Shown: positions 15,651 through 23,407 of the stretch, piece after piece
Layout: the number at the start of each line of letters is the position of its first letter
Position numbering within the stretch: position 1 is the first letter of the stretch
Assembly (NCBI RefSeq): GCF_010726645.1
Contig: NZ_AP022563.1
Location: forward strand, 5,518,001-5,582,000
Length of the DNA stretch: 64,000 nucleotides
DNA from: Mycolicibacterium duvalii
GTDB lineage: Bacteria > Actinomycetota > Actinomycetes > Mycobacteriales > Mycobacteriaceae
Direction of reading: 5' to 3'
Position numbers and translations under genes: made by a program
Notes under the pieces: generated by a model
Database searches by the model: none
Seen by the model: only the letters and a program-made list of their open reading frames with translations
Told to the model about the DNA's origin: nothing

Positions 15651-16925
15651 TTGCGTTCGGTGGAGGAGCAACAGGCTCGGGTAGTGGCGGCCGCGGTGGC
15701 GCCGCGTCCGGTGCGAGTGGCGATCGCCGAAGCTCAAGGTCTGATGTGCGCGGAAGAGGTGGTGACCGAACGTCCGCTGCCGGGCTTCGACCAGGCCGCC
15801 ATCGACGGGTACGCGGTGCGCAGCGTCGACGTCCTCGGGACCGGCGGCGATGAGGACGACGAGGATCGCGAGGACGGTGAGGACACCGGCGACCGGGAGA
15901 TCAGCCTGCCGGTGATGGGGCTGATCGAGGCGGGGGCACGCACGCCCAGTCGCCTCCAGCCCCGGCAGGCGGCCCGGGTGCAGACCGGGGCGCCGATGCC
16001 CACTCTGGCCGACGCCGTGCTGCCGCTGCGCTGGACCGACGGCGGCGACACCCGGGTCCGGGTGCTGCGCGGTGTGCGGTCGGGGGCTTACGTTCGGCGC
16101 ACCGGTGACGACGTCCAGCCCGGAGATGTGGCGGTACGCGCCGGCACCATCATCGGTGCCGCGCAGGTCGGACTGCTGGCCGCGGTCGGCCGCGAACGGG
16201 TGCTGGTACATCCGCGCCCGCGGCTGTCGGTGATGTCGGTGGGCGGTGAACTGGTCGACATCTCGCGAACTCCCGGCAACGGGCAGGTCTACGACGTCAA
16301 CTCCTATGCGCTGGCTGCTGCCGGCCGAGACGCCGGGGCCGAGGTGAACCGTGTGGGCATCGTGCCCACCGACCCGAAACTGCTCCGCGAGGTCGTCGAA
16401 GGGCAGCTCAATCGTGCCGAGGTCGTCGTCATCGCCGGCGCGGTCGGGGGAGCAGCTGCCGAGGGCGTCCGCAGGGTGCTCTCCGACCTCGGTGACATGG
16501 AGGTCACCCGCATCGCGATGCACCCGGGCTCGGTGCAGGGCTTCGGCCAGTTGGGCAACGACCGGGTGCCGGTGTTCCTGCTTCCGGCCAATCCGGTCAG
16601 CGCGCTGGTGGTCTTCGAGGTGATGGTGCGGCCGCTGATCAGGCTGTCGCTGGGCAAGCGGCAGCCCATGCGGCGCATCGTGCGGGCGCGTGCCCTGTCG
16701 CCGATCGACTCCGTACACGGTCGCAAGGGGTATCTGCGCGGACAACTGATGCGCGATCAGGACACCGGCGAGTATCTGGTGCAGGCCCTCGGCGGCGCGC
16801 CCGGCGCGTCCCATCTGTTGGCCACGTTGGCCGAGGCCAACTGTCTGGTGGTGGTACCCAGCGAGGCGGAGCAGATTCGAACCGGTGAGCTCGTCGACGT
16901 CGCGTTCCTGGCGCAACGCGGCTAG
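15651..16925 (+). CDS. glp: MoeA/gephyrin-like protein Glp (Rv0994, annotated MoeA1)
   Basis: A 424-residue protein with full MoeA architecture (FDQAAIDGYAVRSVD near residue 50, then the MoCF-like domain with LSVMSVGGELVD and VYDVNSYALAAAGRD, then a C-terminal beta domain). The usual catalytic motifs are changed. The canonical GGVSVGxxD reads GAVGGAAAEG, lacking the Asp, and PGKPxxFG reads PGSVQGFG, lacking the Lys. That argues against molybdenum insertion and fits the corynebacterial Glp role, a gephyrin-like protein that binds FtsZ and the membrane receptor GlpR. The latter is encoded two genes downstream. An acidic insert (about residues 66-82) interrupts the N-terminal region. The start is TTG at 15651; GGGAGAAAGG lies upstream. 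Confidence 0.85.
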   Translation: MRSVEEQQARVVAAAVAPRPVRVAIAEAQGLMCAEEVVTERPLPGFDQAAIDGYAVRSVDVLGTGGDEDDEDREDGEDTGDREISLPVMGLIEAGARTPSRLQPRQAARVQTGAPMPTLADAVLPLRWTDGGDTRVRVLRGVRSGAYVRRTGDDVQPGDVAVRAGTIIGAAQVGLLAAVGRERVLVHPRPRLSVMSVGGELVDISRTPGNGQVYDVNSYALAAAGRDAGAEVNRVGIVPTDPKLLREVVEGQLNRAEVVVIAGAVGGAAAEGVRRVLSDLGDMEVTRIAMHPGSVQGFGQLGNDRVPVFLLPANPVSALVVFEVMVRPLIRLSLGKRQPMRRIVRARALSPIDSVHGRKGYLRGQLMRDQDTGEYLVQALGGAPGASHLLATLAEANCLVVVPSEAEQIRTGELVDVAFLAQRG

Positions 16926-16931
16926 CCCACG

Positions 16932-17585
16932 GTGAACCTTCTGAGCCCGCGTTCCCAGCACCCCGGGTGGCCGGTGGCAGTCGGGCCGTTGCGCGTCGCC
17001 GCCGGAGTGGTCCGGCTACGGCCGGTGCGTCTGCGCGATGCGGCGCAGTGGAGCCGGATCCGGTTGTCCGATCGCCGTCACCTGGAGCCGTGGGAACCCT
17101 CGACCGACATGAATTGGGAAGTGCGCCACGCTGTCTCGGCGTGGCCTTCGGTGTGCTCAGGTCTGCGCTCGGAGGCCCGGAAGGGTCGGATGCTGCCCTA
17201 CGCGATCGATCTGGACGGCCAGTTCGTCGGCCAGCTCACCATCGGCAATGTGACGCACGGGGCGTTACGTTCGGCCTGGATCGGCTACTGGGTGTCCAGC
17301 GCGTCGACTGGGGGTGGGGTCGCCACGGCGGCGTTGGCACTCGGAGTCGACCACTGCTTCGGGCCGGTGATGTTGCACCGCGTGGAAGCGACCGTCCGCC
17401 CGGAGAACACGGCCAGCAGAGCGGTGTTGACGAAGGCCGGATTCCGCGAGGAAGGGCTGCTCAAACGCTATCTCGACGTCGACGGCGCATGGCGGGACCA
17501 CTTGTTGGTCGCCATCACGATCGAGGAAGTGAACGGCTCGGTCAGCTCGGCGCTGGTGCGGGGTGGGCACGCGTCCTGGGCGTGA
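16932..17585 (+). CDS. rimJ: GNAT N-acetyltransferase, RimJ/RimL family (Rv0995)
   Basis: A 217-residue GNAT-fold acetyltransferase of the RimJ type, which acetylates protein N-termini using acetyl-CoA. Visible features are VRLRPVRLRDAAQWSRIRL at the start of the domain, LEPWEPS, GQLTIGNVTHGALRSAWIGY, the acetyl-CoA-binding region STGGGVATAALALGVDHCF, and the family ending HRVEATVRPENTASRAVLTK. The GTG start is six bases after the glp stop, so the two are co-transcribed. The specific target is unknown. Confidence 0.88.
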   Translation: MNLLSPRSQHPGWPVAVGPLRVAAGVVRLRPVRLRDAAQWSRIRLSDRRHLEPWEPSTDMNWEVRHAVSAWPSVCSGLRSEARKGRMLPYAIDLDGQFVGQLTIGNVTHGALRSAWIGYWVSSASTGGGVATAALALGVDHCFGPVMLHRVEATVRPENTASRAVLTKAGFREEGLLKRYLDVDGAWRDHLLVAITIEEVNGSVSSALVRGGHASWA

Positions 17586-17620
17586 CAGACGTGGCGCCCG
17601 CTTGCGGGTGTTGCAGATGT

Positions 17621-17671
17621 GACACAAGTGACGTTTGGTGCTTGCTCGTGATGAATTACAGGTGTGTAATT
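17621..17671 (+). promoter_or_regulatory. promoter with palindromic operator upstream of glpR/sepX
   Basis: A sigma-A-like promoter is visible: TTGCTC (17642-17647), 17 bases, TGTAAT (17665-17670). The spacer and -10 are covered by a perfect inverted repeat AATTACA-ggtg-TGTAATT (17654-17671). A GACAC sequence, the WhiA recognition core in Streptomyces, lies at 17621-17625. So glpR has its own regulated promoter in addition to read-through from galU-glp-rimJ. Confidence 0.55.
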
Positions 17672-17739
17672 GTCTCGGCGCGCCGCCCACGGATGCGCTG
17701 GTCGACAGACCTAGCCTGATGGGGAAAGGAGCAGGCGCC

Positions 17740-18777
17740 ATGCCAAGCATCCCCCAATCTCTCCTCTGGATCTCTCTCGTCGTGCTCTGGCTGTTCGTGC
17801 TGGTGCCGATGTTGATCAGCAAGCGTGACGCGGTGCGCCGCACCAGTGACGTGGCGCTGGCCACTCGGGTGCTCAACAGCGGCAGCGCACGGTTGCGACG
17901 TCGTGGACCAGCCGCCGGCCATCGCAGCGATCCGGATTGGCAGCCTGCCGACACCGCCGACGACCTCGACGACGATGCCGATGATGTCGACGACACCGCC
18001 GAACCGCGCCGGTCGGTGGTGATGGTGGCTGCCGAGCAACGAGTGGCCGATGACGAATCCGACTACCTCGACGTCGATGTCGTCGAGGACTCCGGAGCGC
18101 TGCCGGTCGGGTCGGCGGCCACCGCCGACGCGGATGGCCCCGCGCCCGCAGAAGCGGACGTCGACGATGTGGCGCAGGGCGGGGCCGACGTCGACGACGA
18201 GGACCCCGCGGTGATCGCGGAGGCGCGGGACGCCGACGATCACGCCGCTGCTGACGGCGACGAGGACGAGTACGAGTACGTCGATGATTCGTCCGGTCTG
18301 GAGGCGCCGTCGGAAGCCGACCTGCGCATCGCGGACTCGATCAGCGAAGCCCGCCGGCGTCGGCGTGAGACCGATACCGCCGCAGCGGTGTCGGCGCGCA
18401 AGTACCGCTTCCGTACCCGGACGCTGACGGTGATGGCGGTGCTGTTGCTGAGCAGCGCGGTCGCGGCCCTGACGTGGTCCTCGTCGATGTGGTGGGTGTG
18501 TGTCACGGTCGGCGCCGTCACCGCGCTGTATCTGGCCTACCTGCGTCGCCAGACCCGTATCGAGGAGCAGGTGCGCCGTCGGCGCGCGCAGCGGATGGCC
18601 AGATCGCGACTCGGGGTGGAGAACACCGGTGACCGCGAGTTCGATGTCGTCCCGGCGCGGCTGCGCCGGCCGGGCGCCGCGGTGCTCGAGATCGATGATG
18701 AGGATCCCGAGTTCGAGCACCTCGACTACGTCGCCTTCGCCCGGCACTACGACCTGCCGCGGGCGGCCGGCCAGTAG
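17740..18777 (+). CDS. glpR: cell-division membrane protein GlpR/SepX (Rv0996)
   Basis: A 345-residue membrane protein. An N-terminal membrane helix (about residues 7-27, LLWISLVVLWLFVLVPMLI) ends with ISKRD. A strongly acidic, low-complexity cytoplasmic region (about 65-205) follows, then two close helices near 228-268 and a basic C-terminal tail ending LDYVAFARHYDLPRAAGQ. This is the architecture of SepX of Streptomyces and GlpR of Corynebacterium, the membrane receptor of gephyrin-like Glp in division and polar growth. The gene sits in the conserved galU-glp-rimJ-glpR order. The ATG follows AAAGGAG by eight bases. Confidence 0.85.
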   Translation: MPSIPQSLLWISLVVLWLFVLVPMLISKRDAVRRTSDVALATRVLNSGSARLRRRGPAAGHRSDPDWQPADTADDLDDDADDVDDTAEPRRSVVMVAAEQRVADDESDYLDVDVVEDSGALPVGSAATADADGPAPAEADVDDVAQGGADVDDEDPAVIAEARDADDHAAADGDEDEYEYVDDSSGLEAPSEADLRIADSISEARRRRRETDTAAAVSARKYRFRTRTLTVMAVLLLSSAVAALTWSSSMWWVCVTVGAVTALYLAYLRRQTRIEEQVRRRRAQRMARSRLGVENTGDREFDVVPARLRRPGAAVLEIDDEDPEFEHLDYVAFARHYDLPRAAGQ

Positions 18778-18830
18778 CCACCTCGCGATTTCGACCGGTG
18801 CGTACAGGCTGATAGCCTGTACCGGCACCA

Positions 18831-18906
18831 GGGGCTATGGCGCAGTTGGTAGCGCGACTCGTTCGCATCGAGTAGGTCAGGGGTTCGATTCCCCTTAGCT
18901 CCACCA
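18831..18906 (+). tRNA. tRNA-Ala (anticodon CGC)
   Basis: Acceptor GGGGCTA (18831) pairs with TAGCTCC, with one G-T. The anticodon arm ACTCG-TTCGCAT-CGAGT gives anticodon CGC, the T arm is GGGGTTCGATTCCCC, the discriminator is A and the CCA end is encoded (18904-18906). It follows glpR by 53 bases. Confidence 0.97.
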
Positions 18907-19006
18907 GGAAGAACAATCTGCTGGCGTTCATGTACGCCATCGAGGTCATGGTGAGCCGCGGTGCGCCGATCTGGGTGGTCGGCGAGATAGCATCGACTGC
19001 GCCGGG
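18907..19006 (+). pseudogene. possible C-terminal gene remnant after tRNA-Ala
   Basis: The plus-strand frame from about 18912 to the stop at 19008-19010 reads LLAFMYAIEVMVSRGAPIW and continues for about ten residues. It has codon usage like a real gene but no upstream part, because the tRNA gene precedes it directly. It may be the tail of a protein whose front was lost. It also overlaps the stop of the convergent propeller gene. Low confidence. Confidence 0.25.
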
Positions 19007-22000
19007 CTAGGAGATCGCGAAGACCGACACCCTGGTGGTCCTGCTCGTCAGCGTGGCCGCAGTGGTGGTGGTAACCAGCAGGTGTGTGCCGTCAGGGGTC
19101 ATCACGGGGTCTCCCGAGATGGCTCCGGGTATTGAGATGCTCACCGTCTGAGCACCGGTGAGGGTGTTGACCACCACCAACCGGGTAGTGGAACCGAAGA
19201 TGGAACTGGTGGTGGCTGCCATCGCGGCGTGAGTGCCGTTCTCACTCAACAGCATTGGCCGGTAAAGCACGCGGCCGTCAAGCGTCAGGGTGCTGCCGGC
19301 TTGGTTGCCGGTGAGGGTATCGAACACCGCGACCTTGGTGGAGTAGGTGCGGTTCTGCCCGTTGTAGGCGTCGGTGACGACCAGAACACGAGTGTCATCG
19401 ACGGTGAGGAACGGCGCACCGGTCGCGAATCCGCCGGGGAGGATAGCTGGGGATCCCACCAGCGTGCCGTCGATCATGTTGAGCACCGCGATGCGGGTAT
19501 CGGACGAACCTCCCGACATGTTGTAGACGGGCGTCGCCAGGACAAGACGGGCACCGTCTCCAGTGAACTGCGAGAAGTAGGACGTGCTCGATGTCTGGCC
19601 GATCAGGCCCTGGGTGCTACCGATCTGAGCACCGGTGAGAACGTTCACCACCGCCACCGCACGGGTGGTGACAATTGCGGCCCGGACGCCGTCAGGGCTC
19701 ACGAACACGTCCGTGGTCTGGCCGCTCATGGCGATGGGGATGGCGGTTTCGGCGCCCGTGCTGGTGTTGACCACCGCAATTCTTGTTTTGTCGGTGGCGC
19801 TGTCATAGGTGGTGAACAGAAGACGCGAACTGTCGGCGCTGAACCGAGCTGTCACCCCCGATTCGCCGGAGCCGCTGATCGTAGCGCCGGTCTGAGTGCC
19901 GGTATTGGTGTCCAACATCGCGATGTATGTGGTCTGGACGTGCCAGTCATAGGGGAGGGAGACCTGGCTCGTGATGAGAGCGTGTTTGCCGTCCGCGCTG
20001 ACCATCAGCCCGCCCGGAAACCCGGTCAGTTCGAGGGTCGTGCCGAGTTGTGTGCCGCTGGGGGCATCTATCACCACCGCCCGGGTGACAGCGGTGGTCG
20101 AGTCGTAGATCGAGTCATAGGACTGGGTGGTCACCAGTATGCGGGTGCCGTCGACGCCCAATTGCTGGGCGGCCATCAGCACACCGGTGACGAGCACACT
20201 GCCGGTCTCGGTGCCGGTGGTCGTGTCGACCACGGTCACCTGGGTCGACTGACTTTCTGGGTCGACTTGGGTGATGACCTGGTAGCGGCTCTCTGCAGCG
20301 CCCAATAGCTCTGCAGTGCTGGTAGATCCAGTGGCGGACGTGGTGGTTCCGACCAGCGTGCCGGTCGCCGTATTGATCACCGTCACCAGCGTGGAGTTGG
20401 TGGTGACGAAGGCGCGCGTGCCGTCGCTGCTCAGCACTGTCGACGGAGCGCCGCCGGCGAGGGTGAGGGTGCTGCCGACCTGTCGCCCGGTGGCGGTATC
20501 GATCACCGCGACACGAGTGAACTGGCTGGTTGAGCTGGTGACAGGGGTGACGATCACCGCCCGAGTTCCGTCGGCAGTGATCAGCGGCCGCGGAGTCACG
20601 TCGCCGGTGATGGTCACGCTGCCGCCGAGAAGGGTGAGCGTGGTCGCCTGGGTGACTGTGGCGTTGAGCGCAAGTACCCGCACCATCCTGTCGACGGCGT
20701 CGGTGACATAGACGGTGCCGCTCGAAGAGACGGCGACGACGTGACCGCCGCTGGTGTCAGAGTCGAACGCGACAGTGCTGAGCACGCTGTAGTCCGTGGT
20801 GCTGATCACCGACACCGTGTCGTTGCCATTGACCACATACGCCAGGTCATCGGCAGGACTGAGCGCTACCGAGGTCGGCGCAGGGCCAACCGAGATTGTC
20901 TGCGCACCAGACAGATCGGGATTGGCGTCAATTACGGTGTTGGTGACGGTGTCAATGACCGAGACCGAGTTGCTGCCGGTATTGGTCACATACAGACGGC
21001 CGTCTGCGCCCAGCGTCATACCTGAGGGCTGCATGCCCACGGTGAAGATGGTGGCGACGGAGTAATCGTTGGTGTTTATGACCGACACCGTGCCGCTCCC
21101 GCTGTTGGCCACAAAGAGCCTGCCGTCGGGCCCCAGCGCAAGCGCGCTGGGAGAGGTGCCCACCGAAATCGATTGTTTCCCCGAGGTGCTGGGATTTGTA
21201 TCGACCACGGTGTTGGTGGCGGTGTCGATCACTGACACCGTCTTGCTACCGCGGTTTGCGACGTAGAGCCTGCCGTCGGGGCCGTAAGCCAGCGCACTGG
21301 GTGACGAGCCGACGGTGATGGTGGTCGAGAAGATGTTTCTCGGGTTGGCGTCGATGCGTGCGTACGTGTCGGTGTTGATCACAGACACCGTGCCGCTGCC
21401 GGTGTTGGCCACATAAAGCCGTTTGCCATCGGAACTCAATGCCAATGCGCCGGGTGAAGAGCCCACCGAGATGCTGGTCGAGAAGATATTCCTGGGATTG
21501 GCGTCGATCTTTCGGCCCGTGGAAGTGTTGATCACCGAAACGGTGCGGCTGCCCGCGTTGGCGACGTAGAGCCGCTGACCGTCGGGGCTGACCACAGCGG
21601 CCGACGGCCTGAACCCTACCGCGATGGAAGTCTGATTCTGCAGGCGGATCGGAGCTATATATACCGATACCGGTGCCGTGGTGGCGCTTTGCCCGTCACT
21701 GACGGAGACGATGAACGAGTCGGTGTCGACCGACGGGGTCGCCGCGGCGGCTAGCCGTGCTGTAGTCGCAGGCAAGTATCTGTAGGCGCCGGTCAGCGGA
21801 TTCAATGTCACCGTCCCAGCGGTCGGATTCTCGGAGAGGGAGAAGGTCAGCGCGTCGCTGTCAGGATCGGTCGCGATCACTGCGCCGGTCACCACCCCGG
21901 TCACCGCATTCGGTTTGCCGACGGGTTGCGTAGGAACAGACGGCGGTGAATTCACCACCGCCAGAAGCGCCGCGGCTGCGAAGGTCTCGGCTTCGCTGCC

Positions 22001-22996
22001 TTGGCCGGTCAGCGTGGAGCCGACACCGGGGCTTCGGTTTTCCTCGACCATCGGCTGCCCGGACTGGCGGGGACGAGTGCCCCATGCTGCCAGCGCCAAC
22101 CCCAGCGGCGAGTCGAACGGTGTGAGCGGTCCGTTGGTGGCGAGCGGACCCAGACCCGCCGTCGCCAGCGCAGCCAACACAACTGAGCTCACCGTTCCGT
22201 CGGTCGAAGTGGGTTCGGTGCGGGCAACCGAAGTAGCTCGAGCATCGACGTTGGCACGTGGCGACAAGAAGGCTCGAGCGGTGACCGTCTGCAGCGATGC
22301 AGGCTGAGCCACTGCGCCATCATCAACGCGCGCATGGGCAAGGTCTGGGAGCTCCAGTCGCAGCGCGGCTGCGGGCGCCTCGGCGGTATTGGCTTCCACG
22401 CGCGGTGCTCCGATCAGGTGGATCTCTGACCGCTGGTTGTCATCCGAGCCGTCTCGGGGTCCGGTTGACGCTGTCTTGGTAGCTGCTGGGGCCTTGGGCG
22501 CTGTCGCCATCGAGACCTCGACGCGACTCGGCACGATCGACTCATCGGCGGGCGACGCCACAGCCACGTCGGCGTCTGGTGAAGAATTGTCCTTCGACGT
22601 CACGAACGCATCGGTGCCACCCCTTCTCGTCGCCGATTCCACTGGCAGCTGGTGCGTTCCAGCGTCCATCGACGCCGAGGTGTCCGAATCATCGGCGTTC
22701 ACCGAACCAACCCCGGGCGTCCAGGTCTCCTCGGTTCCGCTGTCAGCGACGGTCCCGGTGGTTGCAGATTCGACAGTGGTTCCGATGGTCGTCGAGGCAC
22801 CCTCGGATTCGGAGGGTCCAAAGCTGCCCGCGCCGGCGCGCCCCCCGGCAGCCGTCGAAGATGGTGAGGCCGAGTCCGCACTCGGCGAATTGCCGTCCTC
22901 AGCCCACACCACCGCCGGACTACTCGCCACCGCCACACCGACACCCAACGCGATCGCCAACCCGCCGACGCGGCCGATGAAACACCCAGTCCTCAC
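19007..22996 (-). CDS. large exported YVTN beta-propeller repeat protein
   Basis: A 1329-residue exported protein of unknown role. A signal peptide (about 1-30, ending near VVWA-EDGN) is followed by a Ser/Thr/Ala-rich region to about residue 340. A cadherin/VCBS-like module of about 100 residues comes next (ATDPDSDALTFSLSENP...SFIVSVSDG). Then at least seven YVTN repeats of the type LYVANxGSxTVSVI(N/D)T build a beta-propeller (about 450-770). The remaining 550 residues hold a second, looser repeat set (VVIDTATG, VGSTLTLxG, VLSSDGTRA). The GTG start has GGAGG six bases upstream; upstream frame extension is rejected. A 16-base palindrome lies 64 bases upstream. There is no M. tuberculosis counterpart at this position. 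Confidence 0.8.
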   Translation of the reverse strand: MRTGCFIGRVGGLAIALGVGVAVASSPAVVWAEDGNSPSADSASPSSTAAGGRAGAGSFGPSESEGASTTIGTTVESATTGTVADSGTEETWTPGVGSVNADDSDTSASMDAGTHQLPVESATRRGGTDAFVTSKDNSSPDADVAVASPADESIVPSRVEVSMATAPKAPAATKTASTGPRDGSDDNQRSEIHLIGAPRVEANTAEAPAAALRLELPDLAHARVDDGAVAQPASLQTVTARAFLSPRANVDARATSVARTEPTSTDGTVSSVVLAALATAGLGPLATNGPLTPFDSPLGLALAAWGTRPRQSGQPMVEENRSPGVGSTLTGQGSEAETFAAAALLAVVNSPPSVPTQPVGKPNAVTGVVTGAVIATDPDSDALTFSLSENPTAGTVTLNPLTGAYRYLPATTARLAAAATPSVDTDSFIVSVSDGQSATTAPVSVYIAPIRLQNQTSIAVGFRPSAAVVSPDGQRLYVANAGSRTVSVINTSTGRKIDANPRNIFSTSISVGSSPGALALSSDGKRLYVANTGSGTVSVINTDTYARIDANPRNIFSTTITVGSSPSALAYGPDGRLYVANRGSKTVSVIDTATNTVVDTNPSTSGKQSISVGTSPSALALGPDGRLFVANSGSGTVSVINTNDYSVATIFTVGMQPSGMTLGADGRLYVTNTGSNSVSVIDTVTNTVIDANPDLSGAQTISVGPAPTSVALSPADDLAYVVNGNDTVSVISTTDYSVLSTVAFDSDTSGGHVVAVSSSGTVYVTDAVDRMVRVLALNATVTQATTLTLLGGSVTITGDVTPRPLITADGTRAVIVTPVTSSTSQFTRVAVIDTATGRQVGSTLTLAGGAPSTVLSSDGTRAFVTTNSTLVTVINTATGTLVGTTTSATGSTSTAELLGAAESRYQVITQVDPESQSTQVTVVDTTTGTETGSVLVTGVLMAAQQLGVDGTRILVTTQSYDSIYDSTTAVTRAVVIDAPSGTQLGTTLELTGFPGGLMVSADGKHALITSQVSLPYDWHVQTTYIAMLDTNTGTQTGATISGSGESGVTARFSADSSRLLFTTYDSATDKTRIAVVNTSTGAETAIPIAMSGQTTDVFVSPDGVRAAIVTTRAVAVVNVLTGAQIGSTQGLIGQTSSTSYFSQFTGDGARLVLATPVYNMSGGSSDTRIAVLNMIDGTLVGSPAILPGGFATGAPFLTVDDTRVLVVTDAYNGQNRTYSTKVAVFDTLTGNQAGSTLTLDGRVLYRPMLLSENGTHAAMAATTSSIFGSTTRLVVVNTLTGAQTVSISIPGAISGDPVMTPDGTHLLVTTTTAATLTSRTTRVSVFAIS

Positions 22997-23407
22997 GACA
23001 GGCCTCCGATTCTTCCGCTGTGATGGGGTGATCGTGGCTCCCGATCCGTGAAGAGAACTCAGTAGTGCACTACTGCAATCCACCGGCGTTCGGCGTCTCG
23101 GTTCCAAAGGCTCCAAGCGAGTCGAGATCGCTGTGCGGGTCGAAGACCTACGAACAATGCGTACGGCGCATCCCAAGCCCCGGGGTACCCCGCAATTACG
23201 CTCCGGACCAAGCGGCCCGGAAACTGCTCGCCGTCGTGAACCAATCGGTACGGGCTGAACGCAATCCGCCCCCAGCACACGCCACGTTCTCGATGGGTCT
23301 GAGCGGTGGCTTTCAGCGGTTCATCTCCGCGCGTCCGCATCCCGTATCCGCTCGTGGATGCGTCGGGTATACCAGTGCGGTGTTGCGCCGGTCGAGTCCG
23401 CGGCGAT
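22997..23407. other. non-coding region upstream of the propeller gene
   Basis: 411 bases between the propeller gene start and the 3' end of the HNH gene. It contains the 16-base palindrome at 23060-23075. Both strands have open frames here, but none has a good start, ribosome-binding site or recognisable motif. I see no gene. Confidence 0.5.
23060..23075. promoter_or_regulatory. 16-bp perfect palindrome upstream of the propeller gene
   Basis: CAGTAGTGCACTACTG is a perfect 16-base palindrome 64 bases before the start codon of the beta-propeller gene, a normal distance for an operator. The binding protein is unknown. Confidence 0.5.

Noticed and set aside
15522..16961. 479-codon open frame antisense to glp
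   Set aside because: Long antisense frames are expected in high-G+C DNA; composition is Arg/His/Gln-rich without motifs, and the plus strand encodes a clear MoeA-type protein.
18831..18906. Prophage or island attachment site at tRNA-Ala
   Set aside because: No second copy of the tRNA 3' end and no integrase gene were seen within the window.
19229..21266. Plus-strand frames within the propeller gene
   Set aside because: Shadows of the repeat-coding minus strand; no conserved motifs.
22389..23051. 220-codon plus-strand frame upstream of the propeller gene
   Set aside because: It overlaps the signal peptide and Ser/Thr-rich region of the propeller protein antisense and carries no recognisable features.
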